38,719 bases of DNA. Origin: Nocardioidaceae bacterium (lineage in GTDB: Bacteria > Actinomycetota > Actinomycetes > Propionibacteriales > Nocardioidaceae). Under the pieces are notes generated by a model. It was not told where the DNA came from and searched no databases. It worked only from the letters and a program-made list of their open reading frames with translations. The DNA is taken from positions 1 to 38,719 of the forward strand of contig JAICWH010000015.1 in the NCBI GenBank assembly GCA_025934895.1, in the 5' to 3' direction. Within the stretch, counting starts at the first letter, position 1, and each line of letters opens with the position of its first letter. The position numbers were made by a program, and so were the translations under genes. Shown one piece after another: positions 25,580 through 33,204 of this stretch.

Positions 25580-25929
25580 CGATCAAGACGATCCTCGGCT
25601 ACGACATCGCGCCCGGTGTGACCCCGGAGGACTACGAGGCGTGGTTGTTCGAGGTGCACGCCCCGGACTTGCTGGCCAATCCCTACTTGGACAAGCTCGT
25701 CTTCAACAAGGTCCTCCGTCCGGTGAGGCAAGCCTCCGGTGGGACGGCGCCGGTTCCCGAGGGGCAAACCTTCTACCGGATCGCTGAGATGCACTACGCA
25801 GACGATGAGGCTTATGCGAACTACCTCGCGTGGTTTGACGAGCATCCAATGCCCGCCGAGCGCGGGCCGGGCGGCCGCACCGACTTCCGGTTCTACCTCG
25901 TCACCGAAAGCACCGAAGTCACTCGTTGA
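25576..25929 (+). CDS. EthD-like dimeric alpha/beta-barrel protein
   Basis: A 117-residue protein with the ferredoxin-like alpha/beta pattern of EthD/dimeric alpha-beta barrel proteins: ILGYDIAPGVTPEDYEAWLFEVHAPDLLANPYLDKLVFNKVL, then FYRIAEMHYADDEAYANYLAWF, and a final FRFYLVTES strand. Family members act as small isomerases, monooxygenases or accessory proteins in catabolic clusters. The ATG at 25576 overlaps the previous stop (ATGA), and it is the last gene of the operon, followed by a palindromic hairpin. No catalytic residue can be assigned. Confidence 0.6.
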   Translation: MTIKTILGYDIAPGVTPEDYEAWLFEVHAPDLLANPYLDKLVFNKVLRPVRQASGGTAPVPEGQTFYRIAEMHYADDEAYANYLAWFDEHPMPAERGPGGRTDFRFYLVTESTEVTR

Positions 25930-25949
25930 CGAGCACCAGGTAGGCTCAG

Positions 25950-25966
25950 CGGCTCATGATGAGCCG
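25950..25966. terminator. Palindromic hairpin between convergent genes
   Basis: CGGCTCATGATGAGCCG, arms of 8 bases around one central base, between the end of the ABC-transporter operon and the end of the gntR gene. It is suitable as a bidirectional terminator, although no T-run follows. Confidence 0.5.
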
Positions 25967-25995
25967 ATCACTTCAGCGACGGTCGCGCGCGGCCT

Positions 25996-26652
25996 TCAGC
26001 CTGCGGCGTACAGGTTGGCGGCGGTGACCATGTGCTCCTCGACGATGCGCCGGGTCGCGTCGATGTCGCCTTCCTCGATGGCGTCGACGATGGTGGCATG
26101 CCGGTTCTCGGACATGATTCCCGGCAGTTGGGTGGCGTCGTGGCTCATGATGGAGACGCGGATCCGACCTTCGAGATGGCGCCAGCTCTCGACCAGCATC
26201 GGGTTGTCGGCCAGCTCGCACAGCGTCAGGTGGAAACTCAGGTCGGCCTCGACCTTCGTGCGGAAGTCCGACTCCCCGCTGGCCAGCCGGACGAGCGCTG
26301 AGCGGAGTGCGGCGACCGACTCAGACCGCTGGGGTGACTTGATGATGTTGGTGGCGGCGAGTCCTTCCAGCGCGGCGCGCACCTGGTAGAGCCCCCTGAT
26401 CTCGTCGGCCGTGAGCCGGTTGACGCGCAGACGCCCACGGGACCCGGCCTCAACCAGACCCTCTTGCTCGAGGTGCCGCAGCGCCTCACGCACCGTCCCG
26501 CGGCTGATGCCGAGGTGCTTGGCGAGCTCCACCTCGCCGAGGTGGTCCCCAGGGCGGTACTGACCGCTGGTGATCGCGGCCCGCAGCGCCACCAGCGCAC
26601 GCTCCCGAAGGGTGCTCCGGTCCAGGCTGACCAGCGGCTCAAGAGTCGTCAA
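25996..26652 (-). CDS. GntR family transcriptional regulator, FCD (FadR-type) subfamily
   Basis: A 218-residue regulator. The N-terminal winged helix (about 10-75) reads RERALVALRAAITSGQYRPGDHLGEVELAKHLGISRGTVREALRHLEQEGLV, the standard GntR signature. The C-terminal all-helical FCD domain has LSFHLTLCELADNPML and HATIVDAIEEGDIDATRRIVEEHM, with the His residues that usually bind a metal and an organic-acid effector. The start is TTG at 26652, with GGGAG five bases upstream, since no ATG or GTG fits. It is divergent from the MHS transporter and transketolase genes, and the shared 260-base region holds several repeats, so it most likely controls them. Confidence 0.88.
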   Translation of the reverse strand: MTTLEPLVSLDRSTLRERALVALRAAITSGQYRPGDHLGEVELAKHLGISRGTVREALRHLEQEGLVEAGSRGRLRVNRLTADEIRGLYQVRAALEGLAATNIIKSPQRSESVAALRSALVRLASGESDFRTKVEADLSFHLTLCELADNPMLVESWRHLEGRIRVSIMSHDATQLPGIMSENRHATIVDAIEEGDIDATRRIVEEHMVTAANLYAAG

Positions 26653-26699
26653 CGTCGCTCCCTGTGATGTGGATGTACTGCCATGCTACCCGATTGTTG

Positions 26700-26725
26700 C
26701 CTGTCAACCGGTGAGCGTTGACAGG
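26700..26725. promoter_or_regulatory. Inverted repeat CCTGTCAAC-N8-GTTGACAGG, candidate GntR operator
   Basis: Nine perfectly paired bases per arm. GTTGACA from this repeat recurs as direct copies at 26789-26795 and 26817-26823. Some copies could instead be -35 boxes (TTGACA). It lies in the control region between gntR and the MHS transporter gene. Confidence 0.5.
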
Positions 26726-26853
26726 TTGCTCGGGGTATTTGTCGGATCTCGTGCGTTTTCCCCGACTGTTCGTCATTTGAGGGAAAGTGTTGACAGTCGA
26801 GAGTTGAAAAATAGTCGTTGACATTCGGTAGGACATCGGTCACGCTTGTTGTC

Positions 26854-26867
26854 GAGTGTTAACACTC
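26854..26867. promoter_or_regulatory. 14-bp palindrome GAGTGTTAACACTC
   Basis: A perfect palindrome 48 bases upstream of the transporter ATG. It could be a regulator site in the gntR-MHS control region. A second short stem, GGAGGC-GTC-GCCTCC, lies at 26882-26896 in the presumed leader. Confidence 0.45.
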
Positions 26868-26915
26868 ACCTCACTATCATCGGAGGCGTCGCCTCCTCGA
26901 CGTACGGAGCTGGAG

Positions 26916-28382
26916 ATGGCCGAAGCAAAATCGCTGCACGACCCTCATGTGGCCGAGGTGGCGCAGTGGCACCCGGTGGATGGCACCCCGATGAAGAAGA
27001 GAGTCGCGGTCGGCACCTCCGTCGGTGCAGTCATCGAGACCTACGACTTCATCGGGTTCGGCACGGCTGCCGCCCTCTACTTCAACCACGCCTTCTTCCC
27101 GGCGAGCGACCCGCTGTCGGGAACGCTGCTGTCCTTCGCCACCTTGGGCATCGGTTTCGCGGTCCGTCCGCTGGGCGGGATCGTGGGCGGGATCCTCGGG
27201 GACAAGATCGGCCGCAAGCCGGTGCTGGTCGGGTCGCTACTGCTGATGGGTATCGCGACAGTGGCGATCGGGTTGCTGCCCACCTATCAGCAGGTCGGAG
27301 TCTGGGCGGGCATCCTGCTGGTCCTCGTCCGCGTCGTCCAAGGGCTGGCCTTCGGCGCCGAGTGGGGCGGTGCGATCCTGATGTGCTTCGAGCACGCTCC
27401 CTGGCGCAAACGCGGCCTGTACACCGGACTCACGCAAGCCGGGTTCCCGGTCGGGCTGCTGCTGGCCAACCTCGCGTTCCTGGCAAGCGTCCCCCTTGGC
27501 GGCTCATGGTCCTGGCGGGTGCCGTTCCTGCTCAGCGCGATCCTCGTCGGGGTGGGCATCTTCATTCGCCTGAAGGTGGAGGAGTCGCCCGAGTTCGAGG
27601 AGCTCAAGGAGGAAGACGACCTCGCCAAGAACCCGCTGCGCGAGGTGCTCCGCAACGACTGGCGGACCATCCTGCGCGCATTCTGCCTGCGGGTGGCCGA
27701 GACCGCCGCTTACGCCGTGTCCGTCACGTTCATGCTGTCCTACCTGGCCACCGAGGAGCTCGCGGGCCGCTCGGTCAGCCTCACCGGTCTGCTCATCGCC
27801 GCAGGACTGGGCATCTTCGCCACCATCGGTTGGGGCGCGCTCAGCGACCGGATCGGGCGTCGACCGGTGTACCTCATCGGCACCGCACTCACCTTGCTCT
27901 GGGGTATCCCGCTTTTCCTCATCGTGAACACCGGCACCGCCACCGCGATCGTCCTCGCCTTCGTCGTCAGCTACGCCATCTGCCAGAACTGCCTGGCCGG
28001 CGTCCAAGGGGCCTGGTTCTCCGAGCTGTTCCACGCCCGGACCCGGACCACCGGCGCCTCCCTGGCCTACCAGATGTCGGCCGTGGTCTCCGGATTCACC
28101 CCCTTGATCGCCACCGCCCTCTACGCCTCGGTCGGCTGGGTCGGTCCCGCCATCCTGCTCACTTCCTACGGTCTGCTGGGGCTCCTCGCCACCCTCGCGA
28201 CGAAGGAGACCTGGGGAGCCACGGAGCGCGAGGACGTCGCAGTCATCGAGCGCGACGCCCGCAACGCCACTGCCCCTACCCCCCAGGACCGCACGGCCAA
28301 CGAGACAGCCAACGCCTCTCTCCCGGCTCAAGCCGACGGCTCGACGCTCGACGCCTCATCGAGGCCCAAGTCGTCGCACTGA
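26916..28382 (+). CDS. MFS transporter, metabolite:H+ symporter (MHS) family
   Basis: A 488-residue membrane protein with 12 predicted helices. The MHS type is shown by VGAVIETYDFIGFGTAAALYFNHAFFP in helix 1, RPLGGIVGGILGDKIGRKPVL, VRVVQGLAFGAEWGGAILM, and RIGRRPVYLIG between helices 8 and 9. Relatives carry organic acids, shikimate, alpha-ketoglutarate or osmolytes with protons. Start: ATG 26916 directly after a GGAG-rich stretch; a GTG at 26856 lies inside a palindrome. Its Thr/Asn-rich tail of about 40 residues looks disordered. It is the first gene of an operon with split transketolase and SDR. Likely substrate: a small polyol, sugar acid or oxoacid; inference. Confidence 0.87.
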   Translation: MAEAKSLHDPHVAEVAQWHPVDGTPMKKRVAVGTSVGAVIETYDFIGFGTAAALYFNHAFFPASDPLSGTLLSFATLGIGFAVRPLGGIVGGILGDKIGRKPVLVGSLLLMGIATVAIGLLPTYQQVGVWAGILLVLVRVVQGLAFGAEWGGAILMCFEHAPWRKRGLYTGLTQAGFPVGLLLANLAFLASVPLGGSWSWRVPFLLSAILVGVGIFIRLKVEESPEFEELKEEDDLAKNPLREVLRNDWRTILRAFCLRVAETAAYAVSVTFMLSYLATEELAGRSVSLTGLLIAAGLGIFATIGWGALSDRIGRRPVYLIGTALTLLWGIPLFLIVNTGTATAIVLAFVVSYAICQNCLAGVQGAWFSELFHARTRTTGASLAYQMSAVVSGFTPLIATALYASVGWVGPAILLTSYGLLGLLATLATKETWGATEREDVAVIERDARNATAPTPQDRTANETANASLPAQADGSTLDASSRPKSSH

Positions 28383-28426
28383 CCGGCATCGTCGAACAGA
28401 CTCAGCCCCACGAAAGGACACACACC

Positions 28427-29302
28427 GTGACATCGTCAACCAGCACTCAAGACCACGTCATGAGCGCACCCGAGAACGACAGGATCGCCCGCCTCAGCGC
28501 CGCCGCCCAGCGGATCCGCGGCTACGCCCTCCACATGGGGGAGGTGCAGGGGCAGGGCTACATCGGGCAGGCGCTCGGGGTGGCCGACATCCTGGCCGTC
28601 GCCTACGGCGACCAGCTGCGGTTCCGGCCCGAGGACCCGCAGTGGGAGGACCGCGACCGGTTCCTGCTCTCGATCGGCCACTACGCCATCGCGCTCTACG
28701 CCGCCCTCGCGGAGGCCGGCACCATCCCCCTCGAGGAGCTGGACAGCTACGGCTCCGATGAGTCCCGGCTGCCGATGTCGGCGATGGCGTCCTACACCCC
28801 CGGCGTCGAGATCTCCGGCGGCTCCCTGGGCCACGGGCTCACCGTCGCCACCGGGATGGCGCTCGGCCTGCGCCACCTCGGCAACCCGGCGCGGGTGTTC
28901 AACCTGCTCTCCGACGGCGAGCTGGACGAGGGCTCCACCTGGGAGGCCGCCATGGCGTGTGCCCACCACGGCCTGGACAACATCACCGCGATCGTCGACG
29001 TGAACGCGCTGCAGGCCGACGGCCCCACCGCCGGGGTGCTGCGCACCGAACCCGTCCTGGACAAGTGGCAGGCCTTCGGATGGCACGCACTGCGCGTCGA
29101 CGGCAACGACATCGCCGCGCTGGTCTCCGCGTTCGACGAGATCGCCGACCACCAAGGCGCACCGTCCGTGCTGATCTGCGACACCCGGATCGGCTGCGGC
29201 GTCCCCCTGCTCATGGAGCGCGAGAAGGCGCACTTCATGCGCGTCGAAGAACACGAATGGCAGATCGCCCGCACCCAGCTCGAGGAAGGTTCCCCCCGAT
29301 GA
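28427..29302 (+). CDS. Transketolase, N-terminal subunit
   Basis: A 291-residue protein covering the thiamine-diphosphate (pyrimidine-side) half of transketolase. It includes GQGYIGQALGVADILAVAYG, SIGHYAIALYAALAEAG, the PGVEISGGSLGHGLTVATGMALG motif, and the diphosphate-binding SDGELDEGSTWEAAMACAHHGLDNITAIVDVN (GDG-N type). Start: GTG 28427 with AAAGGA nine bases upstream; ATG 28460 is an alternative. Its stop overlaps the next gene's ATG (ATGA), so the two halves are made together. Such split transketolases usually belong to specialised sugar or sulfosugar routes rather than the core pentose-phosphate cycle. Donor and acceptor unknown. Confidence 0.9.
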   Translation: MTSSTSTQDHVMSAPENDRIARLSAAAQRIRGYALHMGEVQGQGYIGQALGVADILAVAYGDQLRFRPEDPQWEDRDRFLLSIGHYAIALYAALAEAGTIPLEELDSYGSDESRLPMSAMASYTPGVEISGGSLGHGLTVATGMALGLRHLGNPARVFNLLSDGELDEGSTWEAAMACAHHGLDNITAIVDVNALQADGPTAGVLRTEPVLDKWQAFGWHALRVDGNDIAALVSAFDEIADHQGAPSVLICDTRIGCGVPLLMEREKAHFMRVEEHEWQIARTQLEEGSPR

Positions 29303-30390
29303 CCACCACCCACCACACCACCCACCAGGCCACCAGCCAGGCCTCCACCGCCCCGACCCATGCGCGGCCCGCCAAGCTGAAGACGTCCGCGATGATTGCG
29401 TCCTTCGCCGACCCGGGCCAGAAGACCACTCCGGCCCCGTTCGGCCACGCCCTGAACCAGCTCGCGGAGCAGCGCCCCGAGATCGTCGGGCTGTCCGCGG
29501 ACCTGGCGAAGTACACCGACATGCACATCTTCCGCGACAAGCACCCCGAGCGGTTCTTCCAGATGGGCATGTCCGAGCAGTCGCTGCTCGGCACGGCGGC
29601 CGGCCTGGCCGAGGTCGGCCTGGTCCCGTTCGCGTCGACGTACTCGGTGTTCGCGACCCGCCGCGCGTATGACTTCCTGTGCCTCGACATCGCCGAACCC
29701 GGCCTGAACGTCAACGTCGTCGGCGCCCTCCCGGGTCTGACCACCGGCTACGGGCCCAGCCACCAGGCCACCGAGGACATCGCGATCCTCCGCGGCTGCC
29801 CCGGCCTCACCATCGTCGACCCCTGCGACGCCGTCGACATCGAGCAGGCGGTGCCCGCCCTCGCCGCCTACGACGGCCCGACGTACCTACGGCTGCTGCG
29901 CGGCGCGGTGCCGAGGGTCCTCGACGAGTACGACTACACCTTCCAGCTCGGCAAGGCCGCCGAGCTGCGCACCGGCCGCGACGTCGTCCTCATCTCCACC
30001 GGCCTGATGACCATGCGCGCCCTCCAGGCGGCAGAGCGCCTGGAGGCTGACCACGTGGACGTCGCCGTCCTGCATGTGCCGACCATCAAGCCACTCGACA
30101 CCGAAGCGGTCCTCGCCGTAGCCCGCACCGACCGGCTCGTGCTCACCTGCGAGAACCACACCGTCGTTGGCGGCCTCGCCGAGTCCGTCGCCTCCACCCT
30201 CGCCTTCGCGGGCGTCGGGAACCGGATCGTCCCCGTCGCCCTGCCCGACGAGTTCCTCGCCGCCGGCGCACTGCCCACCCTCCACGACCGCTACGGGCTG
30301 TCCACCGACTCGATCGTGTCCCGTGTCAGGGCCGAACTTCAAGCCAGTGGCAGAACAGGCGGCGACGCCGGCGAACCACCCTCCCTCTAA
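29299..30390 (+). CDS. Transketolase, C-terminal subunit
   Basis: A 363-residue partner of the preceding subunit. It starts with a His/Thr/Ser-rich leader (about 30 residues), then SADLAKYTDMHIFRDKHPERFFQMGMSEQSLLGTAAGLAEVGLVPFASTYSVF, holding the conserved GMSEQ Glu that activates thiamine diphosphate, and the C-terminal domain with GLMTMRALQAAERL and LVLTCENHTVVGGLAESVAS. The ATG at 29299 is coupled by ATGA overlap. The C-terminal half is complete for the family. With the N-terminal subunit it should form an alpha2beta2 enzyme. The longer frame from 28957 is only an overlap with the first subunit's gene. Confidence 0.9.
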   Translation: MTTTHHTTHQATSQASTAPTHARPAKLKTSAMIASFADPGQKTTPAPFGHALNQLAEQRPEIVGLSADLAKYTDMHIFRDKHPERFFQMGMSEQSLLGTAAGLAEVGLVPFASTYSVFATRRAYDFLCLDIAEPGLNVNVVGALPGLTTGYGPSHQATEDIAILRGCPGLTIVDPCDAVDIEQAVPALAAYDGPTYLRLLRGAVPRVLDEYDYTFQLGKAAELRTGRDVVLISTGLMTMRALQAAERLEADHVDVAVLHVPTIKPLDTEAVLAVARTDRLVLTCENHTVVGGLAESVASTLAFAGVGNRIVPVALPDEFLAAGALPTLHDRYGLSTDSIVSRVRAELQASGRTGGDAGEPPSL

Positions 30391-30522
30391 GGCAACGCCC
30401 CACCACCCACGGGTGACTCGCCGTCCGGCCGTCACCACCGTTTCCCTGTTCCCCTGGTCGCACGTGTCTTGCGTCTGCGACCGCAACGGGCAACAGAGAC
30501 CCCTCCCCCGAAAGGAACACCC

Positions 30523-31284
30523 ATGTCCCACACCGACCTGACCGCCATCGTCACGGGAGCCGCGTCCACCCGCGGCATCGGCCGCGGCACCGCCCACGCG
30601 TTGGCCGCCGACGGCTGGAACGTCTCGATCCTCGACCTCGACGAAGGCGCCGCCAAGGAGACCGCCGACGAGATCGCCTCCACCCACGGCGTCCAGGCCT
30701 TCGGTGTCGCCTGCGACGTCACCGACGAAGCGTCGGTCGAGGCCGCCCTCGCCAACCTGGACAGCTCCGCACCCCCGATCGGCGCACTGGTCAACAATGC
30801 CGGAATTACCTCCCCCACCCGCTTCCACGACGTCACCGGCGCCGAGTGGGACCGGATCTTCGCGGTCAACGTCCGCGGCGCCTACAACATCACCCGCCGG
30901 GTCACCCCCGGGATGGCCGAACGCGGCTTCGGCCGCGTCGTGTTCCTCTCCTCGGTCTCCGCCGAACGCGGCGGCGGCGTCTTCGGCGGCGTCGCCTACT
31001 CCGCCGCCAAGGCCGCCCAGCTCGGCTTCGCCCGCGCCCTCGCCCGCGAGGTCGGCCCGGACGGCATCACCGTCAACTCCGTGGCACCCGGCCTGATCGA
31101 CACCGACATCACCGGCGGCGCCCTCGAAGGCGACACCAAGACCCAGTTGGTCGCCGGGATCCCCGTCGGCCGCAACGGCCGGGTCGCCGACGTAGCCGAC
31201 CTGATCACCTTCCTGTGCAGGGAGCAGACCGGCTACATCACCGGAGCGACGTACGACGTCAACGGCGGCTCGCACATCCACTGA
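30523..31284 (+). CDS. Short-chain dehydrogenase/reductase (SDR)
   Basis: A 253-residue classical SDR. The cofactor motif is TGAASTRGIG (11-20), NNAG is at 91-94, and the catalytic Y159-S-A-A-K163 follows a Ser pair at 143-144. The C-terminal GYITGATYDVNGGSHIH is usual for FabG-like members. Residues after the second strand, ILDLDEGAAKE, favour NAD(H) (acidic residue). AAAGGA lies ten bases before ATG 30523. It lies 132 bases after the transketolase pair, ends in a strong hairpin, and probably supplies or consumes the transketolase ketol substrate by oxidising an alcohol. Actual substrate unknown. Confidence 0.9.
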   Translation: MSHTDLTAIVTGAASTRGIGRGTAHALAADGWNVSILDLDEGAAKETADEIASTHGVQAFGVACDVTDEASVEAALANLDSSAPPIGALVNNAGITSPTRFHDVTGAEWDRIFAVNVRGAYNITRRVTPGMAERGFGRVVFLSSVSAERGGGVFGGVAYSAAKAAQLGFARALAREVGPDGITVNSVAPGLIDTDITGGALEGDTKTQLVAGIPVGRNGRVADVADLITFLCREQTGYITGATYDVNGGSHIH

Positions 31285-31308
31285 CAGGCCATCGGTCAGT
31301 ACCGGCTT

Positions 31309-31341
31309 GCGCCGTCGTGGGGTACTCCCCCACGACGGCGC
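31309..31341 (+). terminator. Strong hairpin terminator after the SDR gene
   Basis: Arms of 14 perfectly paired bases (GCGCCGTCGTGGGG at 31309-31322 and CCCCACGACGGCGC at 31328-31341) around a 5-base loop TACTC, 24 bases after the SDR stop. No T-run follows, but actinomycete terminators often lack one. Confidence 0.8.
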
Positions 31342-31419
31342 TACCAGCCGCGCTCTCAGTCACGGCGGAGCTTCCCCATCGAGGTGCCAAGCGCAACATT
31401 CATCGGGGGCCTTGTGACA

Positions 31420-31850
31420 CACCCCAAGCCCGAGATCCCCGTGCTGCTGCATCCGGTGTGAGCACAGGTCCCTTGCCTGGAACACAACGGACTCAGGCGC
31501 GTACGCGTTGAGCGCTGTCTTCCAACACATGGTCCATCGCGGCTGCCCGGGGCCCTGGAGTCCAGTGACCTGGTCACGAAGCAGAGGCACTTCATGGCTG
31601 CTTGCTCGGTGGGGAAGTGGCCACGGACGGTGACCGCCCCGCGATAGCGGGCGTTCAGCGACTCGATCGTTCGTCGAGCACAGCATCGGTTCGGATCTCG
31701 GCGTCGTATCGTCCAGCACGGCACGAACTGCTCCCAGGCGTTGCGCCACAGTCGCCCGACGGGTAGTGCTTGCGCCACGACTCCTCGCACGCCGCCCACG
31801 CGAGCCCGACGGTGTGCCCATCTGGCGACGGGCAGCGGAGTCCGACGCCT
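31420..31850 (-). pseudogene. IS256 (Mutator-type) transposase remnant, C-terminal part
   Basis: On the minus strand pieces of an IS256-family transposase C-terminus occur in order but in three frames: ACEESWRKHYP, RLWRNAWEQFVP, YDAEIRT, then IESLNARYRGAVTVRGHFP-TEQAAMKCL, and RWTMCWKTALNAY. The family runs W..WxxxYP - LWRNAWEQFIPFL - NAIESLNARFR - RGHFPNEQAALK. At least four frameshifts are needed. The N-terminal part with the DDE triad is absent, and I found no terminal inverted repeats. It is a dead fragment marking a past insertion, between the hairpin after SDR and the HNH gene. Confidence 0.75.
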
Positions 31851-31995
31851 CCGAGTCCTACCTCCCGCCTGCGAGGCCGCACGCTGGCGATGACGTTGGT
31901 CGAAAGGCCTTCCGGAGCCCCCGGTCACGCTTAGCATCGTTTCGGGCGAGATGGGAGAGCCACCTTGGCACTCCTCTCGTCCGTGACTCGGGGGC

Positions 31996-32946
31996 GTGGT
32001 TGCGGTGGCACATCGACGAATGCTGGTCGGTGCGGGTGTGATTCTGGTCTTCGTGATCGTCGGTCGGAGCTCGAACCCCGGTGAGGACACAGCGGACGCT
32101 CCCCGCGACTCTGCGTCGGCCGCGGCAGCCTCGTCCAGCACTCCTCGTCCGAAGCCCGCGACACCTGCCTCGACGCCAGCGACCCACAGCAAGTCCCCCG
32201 AGGCCGAACAGGTCAGCCCCTGGCCATCGCCGAGACTGGTCAAGCCGAAGCCGGTGTGGAAGCCGAAGCCCGCCCCTGCGCCAGCCCGTACCAGGGCGGG
32301 TACGGCGCTCCTGACAGGAGTCGGGGTCGCAGCGCTCCCGGACCCCAGACTCACCCCCGGCGACTCCCTGCCTGTTGGCATCGCGGCGATCTGTGTGCCC
32401 GGGTACTCCGCACGGGTGCGTCACGTCCCGGTGTCGGAGAAGGAAGCCGTCTACGCCCGCTACCACGTCGCACACGTCCCCTACGCCCACGAGGTTGACC
32501 ACCTCGTCTCCCTCGAGCTCGGGGGGTCCAACTCGATCAGCAATCTGTGGCCCGAGCCCTACGCCGGCCGCTGGGGCGCCCGAGCTAAAGACGTCCTGGA
32601 GAACAAGCTTCACGAGCTGGTCTGTGACGGCACCATGAGCCTGAAACACGCCCAGCGCATTGAAGCCACCAACTGGGTATCCGCCTACCGGAAGCTCATC
32701 GGAGCACCGCCTCCAGCCGTGCACCACCCGGCACCTGCGCCGCTGCCGAAGCCGGCGCGGAAGCCGGCGCGCGTGCACGACCCTTCGTGGCACCGAAACT
32801 GCGAACCCGGTTACTCTCCGTGCCTTCCGGTCACCCATGACCTGAACTGCTCCGACCTCTCCGCAAGCCAAAGCCCCGTCACTGTCAGCGGAGATGACCC
32901 CTATGGCCTCGACCGCGACGGAGATGGGACCGGTTGCGACTCCTAG
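31996..32946 (+). CDS. Secreted HNH-type protein with C-terminal excalibur domain
   Basis: A 316-residue exported protein. An N-terminal hydrophobic segment (about 9-22) serves as signal or anchor. It is followed by a long Pro/Ala/Ser/Thr/Lys-rich linker with KP repeats (about 45-100). Then comes an HNH-like fold with H169 in EVDHLVSLELGG and NSISNLWPEP (the His and Asn positions of HNH nucleases), and a second KP-rich linker. The C-terminus is an excalibur-type calcium loop, DRDGDGTGC, preceded by Cys-rich NCSDL. Start: GTG 31996, or ATG 32020 eight codons in. Possibly an extracellular or wall-associated nuclease; activity unproved. Confidence 0.75.
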   Translation: MVAVAHRRMLVGAGVILVFVIVGRSSNPGEDTADAPRDSASAAAASSSTPRPKPATPASTPATHSKSPEAEQVSPWPSPRLVKPKPVWKPKPAPAPARTRAGTALLTGVGVAALPDPRLTPGDSLPVGIAAICVPGYSARVRHVPVSEKEAVYARYHVAHVPYAHEVDHLVSLELGGSNSISNLWPEPYAGRWGARAKDVLENKLHELVCDGTMSLKHAQRIEATNWVSAYRKLIGAPPPAVHHPAPAPLPKPARKPARVHDPSWHRNCEPGYSPCLPVTHDLNCSDLSASQSPVTVSGDDPYGLDRDGDGTGCDS

Positions 32947-33204
32947 CTTGTGAGGGGCAACGCATACATCGCTCGCCCCGAGCCGTACACGCCGCGGCGG
33001 CGGGGTCGCCGCGGTCCTGCCTCCAGCCAGGGCGCCTCCCCGGTCGAAGCCGCGACGTTGGTCGTTGGACGACCAGGTGAGTCCCTGACTCGGCGCATCG
33101 AACAGTGCGGCCACGAACCGCGGGCCAAAGGAGGCGCGTCACACCGCCGCAAGGCCGCCCTACCTGGGTCAGTCTTCACGATTCTCAACCATCACCCGGA
33201 ACTG
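32947..33204. other. Intergenic region, no recognisable gene
   Basis: About 260 bases. A minus-strand frame of 81 codons (32943-33188) has no motif and an arginine-rich bias typical of a chance frame. Nothing else was recognised. Confidence 0.4.

Noticed and set aside
26846-28426. Long frame upstream of the transketolase N-terminal subunit
   Set aside because: This part of the frame overlaps the MHS transporter in another phase and is Arg/Pro/His-rich; the true start is the GTG at 28427 with a ribosome binding site.
31858-33114. Long minus-strand frame opposite the HNH-excalibur gene
   Set aside because: The plus strand carries clear HNH and excalibur motifs; the minus frame has low-complexity Arg/Gly/Val composition expected of an antisense frame at high GC.
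32943-33188. 81-codon minus-strand frame
   Set aside because: No motif, arginine-rich, and overlaps the end of the HNH-excalibur gene.
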